Assembly: GCA_036389335.1 (NCBI GenBank) | Contig: DASVQC010000008.1 | Coordinates: 1-64,000 of the forward strand | Direction of reading: 5' to 3' | Length of the DNA: 64,000 nucleotides | DNA from: JAIVGV01 sp036389335 | GTDB lineage: Bacteria; Acidobacteriota; Blastocatellia; Pyrinomonadales; Pyrinomonadaceae | In this document: positions 53,533 to 63,200 of the stretch, piece by piece | Position numbering within the stretch: the stretch's first letter is position 1 | How the letters are laid out: every line of letters starts with the position of its first letter | Made by a program: the position numbers and the translations under genes | The notes under the pieces: generated by a model | What the model saw: only the letters and a program-made list of their open reading frames with translations | Told to the model about the DNA's origin: nothing | Database searches by the model: none

Positions 53533-54384
53533 ATGATCGATGAACTCAACATCAAGCCTTTCGAGATCGGCGGCGTGACGGTGGGCGACGGGCGGCTCGT
53601 CGTCATCGCGGGACCGTGCGTCATCGAGTCGGAGGAGCACGCGATGATGATCGCGCGCGAGTGCGCCGGGATCGCGCGCGCCGCGGGTCTCGCCTACATC
53701 TTCAAGGCGTCGTTCGACAAGGCGAACCGCTCCTCGCACTCCTCCTTCCGCGGGCACGGCATGGGGCGGGGGCTCGCGGTGCTGCGCCGCGTGCGCGAAG
53801 AGGTGGGCGTGCCCGTCCTGACGGACGTGCACGACGTGTCGCAGGTCGGGCCCGCGGCGGAGGTGGTGGACGTGCTGCAAATCCCCGCGTTCCTCTGCCG
53901 CCAGACCGATCTCGTCAACGCCGCCGTGCGGACGGGTCGCGCCGTCAACGTGAAGAAGGGGCAGTTCCTCGCGCCGGAGGACGCGCGCAACATCGTCGAG
54001 AAGGCGCGGGCCGCGGGCGGCCAAAAACTTTTGCTGACCGAGCGCGGCGCGTCGTTCGGCTACCACAACCTCGTCGTGGACATGCGCTCGTTTCCCGTCA
54101 TGCGCTCGTTCGGCGTGCCCGTCGTCTTCGACGTGACGCACTCGCTGCAACTGCCCGGCGGCCTGGGCCATGCAACGGGCGGGCAGGCGGAGTACATCGA
54201 ACCGCTCGCGCGGGCCGGGGTCGCCTGCGGCGTGGACGCCGTCTTCATGGAAGTCCACGAAGACCCTTCGCGCGCGCTCTCCGACGGGCCGAACGCGCTG
54301 CCGCTCGCGCGCCTCGCGCCGCTGCTGGCGACGCTCCGCGATCTGCACGCGCTGGTCGCGCACGGAGGCGCGCGCGAGCTTTAA
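53533..54384 (+). CDS. kdsA: 3-deoxy-8-phosphooctulonate synthase (Kdo-8-P synthase)
   Basis: 283 aa. KdsA condenses PEP with arabinose-5-phosphate to Kdo-8-phosphate. Motifs: VVIAGPCVIESEEHAM (about 22-37), FKASFDKANRSS, VLTDVHDVSQ, LQIPAFLCRQTDLV, VNVKKGQFLAPED, LLTERGASFGYHNLVVDMRS, FDVTHSLQLPGG and FMEVHEDPSRALSDGPNALPL. Residues that classify metal use (the Asn/Cys position near the N-terminus) were not resolved by eye. It starts after a repeat tract without a ribosome site; a DUF4919 gene follows 11 bases later. Confidence 0.96.
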   Translation: MIDELNIKPFEIGGVTVGDGRLVVIAGPCVIESEEHAMMIARECAGIARAAGLAYIFKASFDKANRSSHSSFRGHGMGRGLAVLRRVREEVGVPVLTDVHDVSQVGPAAEVVDVLQIPAFLCRQTDLVNAAVRTGRAVNVKKGQFLAPEDARNIVEKARAAGGQKLLLTERGASFGYHNLVVDMRSFPVMRSFGVPVVFDVTHSLQLPGGLGHATGGQAEYIEPLARAGVACGVDAVFMEVHEDPSRALSDGPNALPLARLAPLLATLRDLHALVAHGGAREL

Positions 54385-54395
54385 GGGAGGTCGAA

Positions 54396-55136
54396 ATGAT
54401 CTTGAGGAAGTCGGCGGCGGTCGCCGCGCTCTGTCTGTGCCTCTCGGCGGCGGCACGATCACAGTCGCCGCAGTCGTCGCCGCAGCCTTCGCCTTCGCCC
54501 GCGGCGCAGCCGTCGCCACAGTCGTCGCCGGGCGTCGCCCCGTCGAAGGGCGACTACAAAGCCCTGCTCGAACGCGCGAAGAAGGGCGACCGCACGCTCG
54601 ACTTCGGGGAGATGCGCGCCGCCTTCTACGAGACCGACGACTACCAACCGCAAGCGCCGATGATGAGCTACCGCCAGCTCTGGGGCGCTCTCGCGCAGGG
54701 CAACTACGCCGAGGCGATCAAGATCGCAGACGCCGTGCTCGAAAAGAATTTCGTCGAGGTCAACGCGCACATGGTCGCGCACGTCGCGCACCGCGAGACG
54801 GGGAACGCCGAGCGCGCCGCGTTCCACCGCTTCATGGCCGACGGGCTGCTCGACTCGATCAAGAAGACGGGCGACGGCAAGTCCGTCGAGACGGCCTTCG
54901 ATGTCATCTCGATCAACGAGGAGTATGCCCTGTTCCGCGCGATGGGCTTGCAGCCCGTCAAGCAGTCGCTCGTCGAGCGCAAGGGGCATTCGTATGACGC
55001 CATCGTGACGGTCGATCCGCGCATGAGGGCGGAGGCGACCTACTACTTCAGGGTGGACAAGCCGCTCAACTGGACGGGCCCCAAGAAAAATCCGGGCATG
55101 ATCCTTCTCCCGCCATCCGGTAAACGCCACACATGA
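54396..55136 (+). CDS. Secreted DUF4919-like protein
   Basis: 246 aa with signal peptide (about 1-22) and a Ser/Pro/Gln linker. The rest (about 50-246) is helical: KGDYKALLERAKKGDRTLDFGEMRAAFYETDDYQ, LAQGNYAEAIKIADAVLEKNFVEVNAHM and DVISINEEYALFRAMGL, as in DUF4919 proteins of unknown function. The start ATG at 54396 has GGGAGG 6 bases upstream. The stop overlaps the next ATG by four bases. Confidence 0.75.
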   Translation: MILRKSAAVAALCLCLSAAARSQSPQSSPQPSPSPAAQPSPQSSPGVAPSKGDYKALLERAKKGDRTLDFGEMRAAFYETDDYQPQAPMMSYRQLWGALAQGNYAEAIKIADAVLEKNFVEVNAHMVAHVAHRETGNAERAAFHRFMADGLLDSIKKTGDGKSVETAFDVISINEEYALFRAMGLQPVKQSLVERKGHSYDAIVTVDPRMRAEATYYFRVDKPLNWTGPKKNPGMILLPPSGKRHT

Positions 55137-57436
55137 AAAAAATCTTCGCCCTCGCCCTCCTCCTCGCCGCCCTGCCGCTCGCGACGACCCGCGCCGCTCG
55201 CGCGCAGGACGAGGCGCGCGCCGCGTGGCAGGTCACGCAGTTCGACATCACGGCGACGCTGCCCGCGCCCGGCTCGGAGCGCACGCTCGCGGCGCGCGCC
55301 GTGCTCACGGCGCGCAACGTCGGACAGGGCGCGGGCAACTCGTTCACGGCGCGCGTCAACGCCGCCGCCGAGATCAAGTCGGCGTCGGCGAACGACGCGG
55401 CGGCGCGCTTCGTCAAGCGGACGGAAACGCGCACGCAGTTGCAGCAGATCACCGTGACGCTCGCCGCGCCGGTCGCGCCCGGCGGCGTCGTCAAGGTCGC
55501 GTTCGATTACACCCTCCCGCTCCAGAACAACTCCGGGCTCGCCGCCCTCTCGGCGGAGGGCGCGCAGTTCCTCCCGCTCTCGGTCTGGTACCCCTCGCCG
55601 AACTCGCCCGTCTCCGTGCGCGGGGCCGACACCGCGCCCGTGCGCCTGACGGTGAACGCCGCGGGCGGCGAGTCGGTCGTCTCCTCGGGGCAGGCGAGCG
55701 GCGCGACCTTCGATCAGAAACTCTCCGCGCAGCCCTTCTTCGTCGCGGGCAGGTGGGACGCCGTGGAGGGCGCGGGTGAGGCGCGCGGCGTGACGGCCCT
55801 GCTCCAGCGCGGCGCGACCGCCGACGAGAAGAAGCGCGCCGAGGCTTTGACCGCTTACGCCGCCGCCGCGCGCGCCTACTTCGCCGCCGCGCTCGGCGGC
55901 CCGCCCGACGCGCCCGTGCGCCTCGTCGCCGTCAACCGCGGCGCGGGCTTCGACATGGGCGGCACGATCCTCGTCGAGCCCGCCGCCTTCCGCCGCGCCA
56001 AGCTCGACTCGGCGACCGCGCTGCTCGTCGCCGAGTCGATCGCGCGGCTCTGGATCGGCGGCGCGACGCCGGTGCGCGGCGCGGGCGCGGGCGTCGTGCG
56101 CGAGGGGCTGACGCGGCTGCTCGCCGTCGAGTTTATCGAGAAGCAGTTGGGGGCGGAGGCCGCCGAGTCGGAGCGTCTGCGCGAGCGCGTGGCGTTCGCG
56201 GCGATCGCGCGGCGCGACGTGCCGCTCTCGCAGATGACGCCGGGCGAGCCCAACTACCTGACGCTCGCCTCGAACAAGGGCGCGATGGTGTGGCGGCTCG
56301 CCGAGCGCACGCTCGGTCGCGAAGTCTTCATGAACGTCGTCCGCGCCCAGTTGCAGTCGGGGCGCGCGGGCGAGTTGACGCTCGCTTCGTTGCGCGACGC
56401 GCTCGCGGCGGCGGGCGGCGAGCGGCTCAAGCCCGTCCTCGACGCCGAATTAGATCAGCCGACGCTGACCGACCTGCTCGTCGGGCTGGCGCAGCAGCGC
56501 GAGGGCGGCTGGTCTGCCGCGCTGCGCAACACCGCGCCCTTCGACGTGACGGTCGCGGTCGCGGCGCGCACGGATCGCGGCGAGCGGCTGACGAGCGAGG
56601 TCGCGCTCAAGGCGTCGGACTTCGGCGAGGCGATCTTCAAGACGGCCTCGCGCGTCGTCGGCGTCGAAGTCGATCCCGACAAGCTCTACCCGCAGACCGA
56701 CTACGACAACGACGACGCGCCGCGCCGCGCCGCGCTCGACGCCACGCTCGACGAGGCGACGCGCGCCCTCACGGCGCAGGACTACGCGCGCGCCGAGTCG
56801 CGGGCGCGCGATCTGCTGGCGCGCCAGCCGCTCATGCAGGACGCGCGCATCCTCCTCGCGCGCGCCCTGCTCGAACAGAACAAGCTCGCCGACGCCGAGA
56901 GGGAGTTTCGCGCCGCCGCCGACTCGCCCCTGCCGCTCGCGCAGACGCTCGCGTGGTCGGCCATCGGCCTCGGCGAGATCAGTCTGCGCAAGGGTCAGGC
57001 GGCGGAGGCCGCGCGCCTCTTCGGCGAGGCCGTGCGCGACGAGGGCGGCTACCCGCCGACGCTCGCCGCGCGCGCCGCGCGCCTGCGCGCCGAGGCCGCG
57101 CAGGGCGCGAGCGCGCCCCCGGTGGACGAGCCGGTGCGCGCCTTCTTCACTCAGTTCGATCAGGCGGTCAAGGGCGGGCGCAAGACCGATCTCGACGCGC
57201 TCATCGTGCCGGGCGAGCTGTCGATCTTCGCCAAGGGCATCGTCGGCAGCCAGCCCGAAATCTGGCAGACGAAGGTGCTGCGCACGGAGGCGCTCGGCGG
57301 CGACCGCGTCGCGGCGGACGTGCAGATCACGGCGCGCACGCTCGGACGCGATCAGAGCGGGAGCGCGGTGCTCGTCCTCACGCGCGCGGGCGGGCGACTC
57401 ATGCTCGCGGAAATCCCGATCTTCGAGGTGCGCTAA
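55133..57436 (+). CDS. Secreted M1-aminopeptidase-like pseudoenzyme with TPR
   Basis: 767 aa with a signal peptide (1-24). The first 230 residues form an M1-type beta-rich domain. About 280-430 aligns with the M1 catalytic domain: LLVAESIARLWIGG where active enzymes have VxxHExxHxWFG, then VVREGLTRLLAVEF for the NEGxA segment, and NKGAMVWRLAERTLGREVFMN for the YxKGAxxL helix. Both zinc histidines are Ala (Ala300, Ala304), so metal binding is lost. TPR units (about 540-660) and a C-terminal NTF2-like or Ig-like stretch follow. It overlaps the DUF4919 stop and lies between kdsA and kdsC. Confidence 0.75.
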   Translation: MKKIFALALLLAALPLATTRAARAQDEARAAWQVTQFDITATLPAPGSERTLAARAVLTARNVGQGAGNSFTARVNAAAEIKSASANDAAARFVKRTETRTQLQQITVTLAAPVAPGGVVKVAFDYTLPLQNNSGLAALSAEGAQFLPLSVWYPSPNSPVSVRGADTAPVRLTVNAAGGESVVSSGQASGATFDQKLSAQPFFVAGRWDAVEGAGEARGVTALLQRGATADEKKRAEALTAYAAAARAYFAAALGGPPDAPVRLVAVNRGAGFDMGGTILVEPAAFRRAKLDSATALLVAESIARLWIGGATPVRGAGAGVVREGLTRLLAVEFIEKQLGAEAAESERLRERVAFAAIARRDVPLSQMTPGEPNYLTLASNKGAMVWRLAERTLGREVFMNVVRAQLQSGRAGELTLASLRDALAAAGGERLKPVLDAELDQPTLTDLLVGLAQQREGGWSAALRNTAPFDVTVAVAARTDRGERLTSEVALKASDFGEAIFKTASRVVGVEVDPDKLYPQTDYDNDDAPRRAALDATLDEATRALTAQDYARAESRARDLLARQPLMQDARILLARALLEQNKLADAEREFRAAADSPLPLAQTLAWSAIGLGEISLRKGQAAEAARLFGEAVRDEGGYPPTLAARAARLRAEAAQGASAPPVDEPVRAFFTQFDQAVKGGRKTDLDALIVPGELSIFAKGIVGSQPEIWQTKVLRTEALGGDRVAADVQITARTLGRDQSGSAVLVLTRAGGRLMLAEIPIFEVR

Positions 57437-57440
57437 AAAT

Positions 57441-57980
57441 TTGACGACCGTGAAGGACGAGATCACGCGCCGCGCCGCGCGCGTCAAGCTGCTGCTGCTC
57501 GACTGCGACGGCGTGCTCACCGACGGGCGCATCACGCTCCTCGGCGACGGCGACGAGCAGAAGAGTTTTCACACGCGCGACGGCCACGGCCTCGTCCTGC
57601 TCCACCGCGCGGGCCTACAGTCGGGCGTCATCTCCGGTCGCACCTCTTCCGCCCTCGAACGCCGCGCGCGCGATCTCGGCATCGGCCACCTGCGGCAGGG
57701 CACGCACGACAAGATCGTCGAGTTCCGCGAGGTGCTCGCCGCCGCGGGCGTCTCGGAGGACGAGACCGCCTTCGTCGGCGACGACGTGACGGACATCCCG
57801 TTGATGCGCCGCTGCGCCCTCGCCGTCGCCGTCGCCGACGCGACCGACGACACGCGCGCCCACGCACACTACGTCACGCGCCTCGCGGGCGGCTTCGGTG
57901 CGGTGCGCGAAGTCTGCGAGCTGATCCTGAAGGCGCAGGGCCGCTGGGACGAGCTCATGCGCCGCTACGCTGGCGATTGA
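57441..57980 (+). CDS. kdsC: Kdo-8-phosphate phosphatase KdsC (HAD-IIIA)
   Basis: 179 aa. KdsC removes the phosphate from Kdo-8-P. The HAD motif LLLLDCDGVLTDG (17-29) carries nucleophile Asp21 and acid Asp23; FHTRDGHGLVLL, SGVISGRTSSALERRA, HDKIVEF and FVGDDVTDIPLM complete the set and are specific for the KdsC-like C0 HAD group. The start is TTG at 57441, 4 bases after the upstream stop; GTG at 57450 is an alternative. With kdsA and kdsB the window covers three of four steps to CMP-Kdo; kdsD is absent. Confidence 0.94.
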   Translation: MTTVKDEITRRAARVKLLLLDCDGVLTDGRITLLGDGDEQKSFHTRDGHGLVLLHRAGLQSGVISGRTSSALERRARDLGIGHLRQGTHDKIVEFREVLAAAGVSEDETAFVGDDVTDIPLMRRCALAVAVADATDDTRAHAHYVTRLAGGFGAVREVCELILKAQGRWDELMRRYAGD

Positions 57981-58053
57981 GCCGCGCCCCCGCGCCCCGC
58001 ACGCGCCCACCCTCCCGCCGTCCCCTCCGCGCCGTGATCCCGCCCGCCGCCTT

Positions 58054-58112
58054 TTACCGCGTTAACGGTTAGGGAATGGTCGCGAAACGGTTTTCGCGGC
58101 ACGGCGCGGTAA
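58054..58112 (+). promoter_or_regulatory. Structured leader of the kinase-like lipoprotein gene
   Basis: TTACCGCG (58054-58061) pairs with CGCGGTAA (58105-58112), enclosing an inner CGCGAAA/TTTCGCG hairpin (58081-58098). It lies just upstream of the CAGGAGGAGG ribosome site. Could be a leader control element; no known class matches by eye. Confidence 0.35.
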
Positions 58113-58139
58113 GGCTTTCGTCGCAGGAGGAGGACTCAC

Positions 58140-59219
58140 ATGTTCGCACGGACGGGATTGCGCAGGGGTCTGGTTCTTTCACTCATTCTGGTCGCGTGTT
58201 CGACCTCATACGCCGCCGCGCAGCAGGTCAGTGCGGTCATCGCCGCGTCGGCCCGGCCCGTCGTGTGGCGCGATCCCGGCGACATCTCCGCGCGCGATCT
58301 GCGCTTCGGCCCCGGCTCGGAGCAGTTCGCGCCCGCCCCGCCCTTCACCTTCGTTGCGGAGGATAAGCTGGGCGAGTCGCCCAAGCTCAAGGTGCGCGAC
58401 GCGCGCGGCGTCAACTGGTCGGTGAAGCTCGGCGAGGAGGCGCAGAGCGAGACGGTCGCGGCGCGCCTCGTCTGGGCGATGGGCTACTTCGCCGAGGAGT
58501 CCTACTACCTGTCGCGCGCGCAGGTCCTCAACCTGCCGCGCCTCTCGCGCGGGCAGGAGTACGTCGAGGCGGGCGGCGTCGTGCGCTCCGTGCGCTTCGA
58601 GCCGCGGCGCGAGGGCGTGAAGCGCGGCGCGAACTGGGACTGGGAGCAGAACCCTTTCGCCGGCACGCGCGAGCTGAACGGGCTGAAGGTCATGATGGTC
58701 TTGCTCGGCAACTACGACACGAGCGTGCGCAACAACCGCATCTTCACCGCGGGCGACGCGGCGACCGGCGCGCTCGAGGATCGCTACGTCGTCTCGGACG
58801 TGGGCGCGACGCTCGGCAAGGTCGGCGGGCTCGGGGGCAGGCGCTCGAAGAACTCGCTGGAAGACTTCCGCGCGAGCAAGTTCGTCGTCGGCGTCGAGGA
58901 CGGCGTGGTGAAGTTCGACTACAGTACGAAGCCGAAGGGCATGGGTTTCTTCGCCTCTGTCTTCAGCCCCGGCTACCACAAGAGCCAGGCCAAGAAGGAG
59001 CGGGCGATGAAGACGGCGCCCGTCGCGGACGCGCGCTGGATCGGCTCGATGCTCGCGCGGCTCTCCGACGAGCAACTGCGCGACGCCTTCCGCGCCGCCG
59101 GTTACGACAGCGCGACGATGGAGGGCTACGTCGCGGCGCTGCGCGGGCGCATCACGCAGCTCGCGCAGTTGCCCGCGGCGAGCGTGGCGTCCGCGCAGAA
59201 CACGGGGAGGTCAAACTAA
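58140..59219 (+). CDS. Predicted lipoprotein with kinase-like residue pattern
   Basis: 359 aa. LVLSLILVACS (11-21) is a lipoprotein signal with lipobox Cys20. The body shows the spacing of a protein-kinase-like fold: VNWSVKLG (Lys96), EEAQSETVAARLVWAMGY (Glu104), a catalytic-loop-like LKVMMVLLGNYDTSVRNNRIF (Asp193, Asn198/199) and a metal-binding-like VVSDVGATLG (Asp220). This kinase reading is inference. No family name is recognised. CAGGAGGAGG precedes the ATG. The next gene, a phosphatase-like protein, starts 3 bases after its stop. Confidence 0.6.
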   Translation: MFARTGLRRGLVLSLILVACSTSYAAAQQVSAVIAASARPVVWRDPGDISARDLRFGPGSEQFAPAPPFTFVAEDKLGESPKLKVRDARGVNWSVKLGEEAQSETVAARLVWAMGYFAEESYYLSRAQVLNLPRLSRGQEYVEAGGVVRSVRFEPRREGVKRGANWDWEQNPFAGTRELNGLKVMMVLLGNYDTSVRNNRIFTAGDAATGALEDRYVVSDVGATLGKVGGLGGRRSKNSLEDFRASKFVVGVEDGVVKFDYSTKPKGMGFFASVFSPGYHKSQAKKERAMKTAPVADARWIGSMLARLSDEQLRDAFRAAGYDSATMEGYVAALRGRITQLAQLPAASVASAQNTGRSN

Positions 59220-59222
59220 CAC

Positions 59223-59831
59223 ATGGGTAAGAGGAGTGGGCTGTCACACGCCTACCGCTTCGCGGCCCCCGTCGTCGTCGCGGCGATGCTCGCACTCGCG
59301 GGCTTCGGCGCGGCGGCGACGCAGCGCGGCGCGTCCGGCGTCTCGATTGAAAACTTCGGCAAGGTGAACGAGACCTACTACCGCGGCGCGCAGCCCGACC
59401 GCGAGGGGTTCGCCGAACTGAAGCGGCTGGGCGTCAAGACCGTCGTCGATCTCAGGAAGGACGCCAAGAGGGAGGCGGCGGGGTGGGCGCGCGAGGCGGG
59501 GCTGCGCTACGTCAACCTCCCCTTGATGTCGAGCGAGCCGGCGACCGAGGAGCAGACGGCCTACTTCCTGAAGCTGGTCAACGACCCCGAGAACCAGCCC
59601 GTCTACGTGCATTGCAAGGGCGGGCGGCACCGCACGGGCGCGCTCACGGCCGTCTACCGCATCGCCCACGACGGCTGGACTGCCGATCAGGCTTTCGCGG
59701 AGATGCTGAACTACGACTTCGACAACAGCATCTTCGGCGGGGGCGGGCGCGCCAAACAGAAGAAGTTCGTCTACCTCTACTACGAGCGGCACCGGCCCGC
59801 GGGAGGGGCGCCCGGCAGCGCCCGCGATTGA
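59223..59831 (+). CDS. Secreted dual-specificity/tyrosine phosphatase-like protein
   Basis: 202 aa with a signal peptide or anchor (about 12-32). Residues 40-195 read as a cysteine phosphatase: RGAQPDREGFAELKRLGVKTVVDLR and the active-site loop VHCKGGRHRTGA (Cys131 and Arg137, CX5R). A WTADQAFAEML helix follows. Similar small secreted DSP-like proteins act on protein or inositol phosphates; the substrate is unknown. GGGGAGG precedes the ATG. It is tightly coupled to the upstream lipoprotein. Confidence 0.85.
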   Translation: MGKRSGLSHAYRFAAPVVVAAMLALAGFGAAATQRGASGVSIENFGKVNETYYRGAQPDREGFAELKRLGVKTVVDLRKDAKREAAGWAREAGLRYVNLPLMSSEPATEEQTAYFLKLVNDPENQPVYVHCKGGRHRTGALTAVYRIAHDGWTADQAFAEMLNYDFDNSIFGGGGRAKQKKFVYLYYERHRPAGGAPGSARD

Positions 59832-59878
59832 ATCGCGCCGCGTCGCGCGCGGGCGCGGGCATAGAGAGAGAGAAGGGG

Positions 59879-59920
59879 GGGCGGGGCCCGCGTTAACCGA
59901 CGTTAACGCGGGCCCCGCCC
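59879..59920 (+). terminator. Strong 19-bp hairpin terminator
   Basis: GGGCGGGGCCCGCGTTAAC (59879-59897) pairs perfectly with 59902-59920 around CGAC, then TCTTT. It closes the phosphatase operon. The 372-base gap to the TonB gene also holds a -10 element at 60005; the remainder shows nothing recognisable. Confidence 0.8.
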
Positions 59921-60004
59921 TCTTTAACCGACGTGAGGACGTTCCGCGAACGGGCGCCGCCGCGGCTAGCGCGCGAAGGCGTAGCGCCCGCGCCGCGGCT
60001 GTTG

Positions 60005-60010
60005 TATAGT
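60005..60010 (+). promoter_or_regulatory. -10 element TATAGT before the TonB-dependent receptor
   Basis: TATAGT in GTTGTATAGTTGG, about 195 bases upstream of the ATG. No good -35 found. Confidence 0.35.
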
Positions 60011-60203
60011 TGGCGGCGGCCCATCCTCCTCTGGTGTCTCGCGCCGCTCGAACGAACAGCCCGTCGCCTCGCACGGCGGCACCTGCGTTAAACCTCCTCG
60101 CGTTTCGTCAACTCTCTGACTGCCTGCACGAACGAGCCGAGGGGGGCGCGCAACCACGCTTAACCGGTCGTCAATCTTCACGCACACCCGAAGGAGAGGT
60201 CTT

Positions 60204-63200
60204 ATGCTCGGAGAAATAGATCGCAGGAAAGCGCCCGTCGTTTTGTTCGTCGTCCTTTGCTGCCTCGCGCTCGCGCCCGCCGCCGCGGCGCAATCGACGG
60301 CGACGCTTCAGGGCACGGTCACGGACCCGCAGGGGGCGGTCGTGGCGAAGGCGCGCGTCGTCGTCCGCAGCACGGCGATGGGGGTCGAGCGCGCGACGCA
60401 GACCGACGAAGAGGGTAACTATCAGGTGGCCTCGCTGCCCGCCGGGACGTACCGCGTAGAGGTGCAGGCGCAGGGCTTCCAGACGCAGGTCGCCAACGCC
60501 CTCAGCCTCGAAGTGGCGCGCACCGCCGTGCAGAACTTCCAGCTCACCGTCGGCAGCGTGTCGCAGGAGGTCACGGTCAGCTCCGACACGAGCGTCATCG
60601 AGACGGCGACGACCTCGGTCGGGACGGTGCTCAACGAGCGGACGGTGCAGGAGATTCCCCTGAACGGTCGGCACTTCGTCGATCTCGGCCTGCTCATCCC
60701 CGGCTCGGTCACGCCGCCGCAGAACGGATTCCTCACCGCCCCCCTGCGCGGGCAGGGGTCGTTCGCCTTCAACACGGCGGGCAACCGCGAGGACACGGTC
60801 AACTTCCAGATCAACGGCGTGAACCTGAACGACATGGTGCAGAACCAGATCACGTTCCAGCCGTCGATCAACACCGTGCAGGAGTTCAAGGTCGATAACT
60901 CGACCTTCAGCGCCGAGTACGGGCGCAACTCCGGCGCGGTCGTCAACATCGCCACCCGCTCGGGCTCGAACGAGTTCCACGGCGAGCTGTTCGAGTTCAT
61001 CCGCAACGACGCGCTCGACGCGCGCAACTTCTTCAACTTCGCCTCGCCCGATCCGCCGCCCTTCAAGCGCAACCAGTTCGGCGGCAACATCGGCGGCCCG
61101 CTCCACCTCCCGCGCTTCGGAGAGGGCGGCCCCTCCTACTACAGCGGCACGAACCGCACCTTCTTCTTCTTCTCTTACGAGGGCCTGCGCCAGCGGCAGG
61201 GGCTCGACCTCAACAGCCCCGTGCTCTCGGACGCGCAGCGCGCCGCCGTCTCCGATCCCGTCTCGCGCCGCCTGCTCGACTTCATCCCGCGCGCCAACAT
61301 CGTCGCCGCCAACGGGCAGGCGAGCTTCGTCGGCGCGGCGACCGCGCCCGTCAACATCGATCAGTGGACGCTCGACATCAACCACAACCTGACGGCCAAC
61401 GACCGCCTGCACGGCTACTACGCCTTCCAGCGCGACTTCCGCGGCGAGCCCAACCTCCAGGGCAACACCATCCCCGGCTTCGGCGACACGCGCCAGTCGC
61501 ACCGCCAGATCATGACCCTGAACGAGACGCACACGTTCGGCCCCACGCTCGTCAACGAGGCGCGCTTCGGGTTCAACCGCATCCACATCGTCTTCAGCCC
61601 GAACGCCGTCTTCAACCCGACCGACCTCGGCATCAACGTCGGCCTCAACCAGCCCATCGGCATCCCGCAGATCAACATCGGCGGACTGGGGCTCAACTTC
61701 GGCGGCCCCGCCGGCTTCCCGCAGGGGCGCTCCGACACCACCTTCGTCCTCTCCGACACCGCCAACTACCTGCGCGGCAGCCACTCGTTCAAGATCGGCG
61801 GCGAGTGGCGCCGTTTTTACAACAACAACTTCAACCTCGACACCAGCACGTTCACCTTCTTCAGCCTCGCGAACTTCCAGACGGGCGCGGCGACCGTCTT
61901 CCAGAGGAACTCGCAGGGGGCCGTCCAGAACGCCAACTCGTTCAACATCACGATCGGCGACCGCGCCAGCAGCATCGCGCAGGGCGCGCTCGGCCTCTTC
62001 GTGCAGGACAACTACAAGGTGCGCAAGAACCTGACGCTCGAACTCGGCCTGCGCTACGACTGGAACATGTCGCCCACCGAGCGCTTCGACCGCTTCGTCG
62101 TCTTCGACCCGGCGACCGCCTCGCTCGTCCGGGTCAACGACGGCATCGCGCCCGTCTACCGCACCAACAGCCAGAACCTTGAGCCGCGCGTCGGCTTCGC
62201 GTGGGACCCGTTCGGCACCGGCAAAACTTCGGTGCGCGGCGCGTACGCGATCCTCGCCGACCAGCCCGTCACCAACGTCGTCACGCCCGTCACCGGCAAC
62301 CCGCCGCTCGCGCTCCCGCTCAACTTCAGCGGCGCGATCAACCTCAACGACGCGCGCTCGGTCGCGACCGCCGCCGGCCTCGCCCCGCAGACCGTCGATC
62401 ACGACTTCCACAACGCCTACGTCCAGTCCTGGAACCTGAACGTGCAGCGCGAGGTCGGCCCCGGCGTCGCCCTCACGCTCGGCTACTTCGGCTCGAAGGG
62501 CACGCACCTGCGCCTGTCGCGCAACATCAACCAGTTCCGCGTGCTCAACGACAGCACCACGCGGCCGTTCCCGACGCTGCGCGGCGCGCCCGACGCGAGC
62601 CTCGTCGGTCGCCCGCTCGGCAACATCACGCAGATCGAGAGCACGGGCAATTCCAGCTACAACGCCATGTGGGCGACCGCCAACAAGCGGCTCGCGCGCG
62701 GCCTTCAGTTCAACGCCTCTTACACGTGGTCGAAGTCCATCGACTACAACTCGCTCAACTCGCAGGGCGTCGTCGTCCAGGACAGCTACAACCTGCGCGA
62801 CAGCCGCGGGCTCTCCGACTTCGACGCGCGCCACCGCTTCGTCCTCAGCACGATCTACGCCCTGCCCTTCAAGGCGAACGAGCTGGTCAGCGGCTGGCAG
62901 CTCGGCGCGATCGTTCAGGCGCAGAGCGGCAACCCGATCAACGTCGTCACCAACATCGCCACCATCACGGGCGTCGCCACCGTGCGCCCCGATCTGATCC
63001 GCCCCGTCGAGATCACCGGCAACCCGACGCAGTGGTTCAGCAACGCCGCGGTCTGCGACCCGCGCGTCCTCACCTCGACCGTCCCGAACGATCCGCGCGT
63101 CTGTGCCAACGGCGCGGCGTTCGCGCTGCCGTTCTCGCCCGCGGGCGTCGCGCACCTCGGCAACCTGGGGCGCAACGTCCTGATCGGCCCCGGCTTCAAC

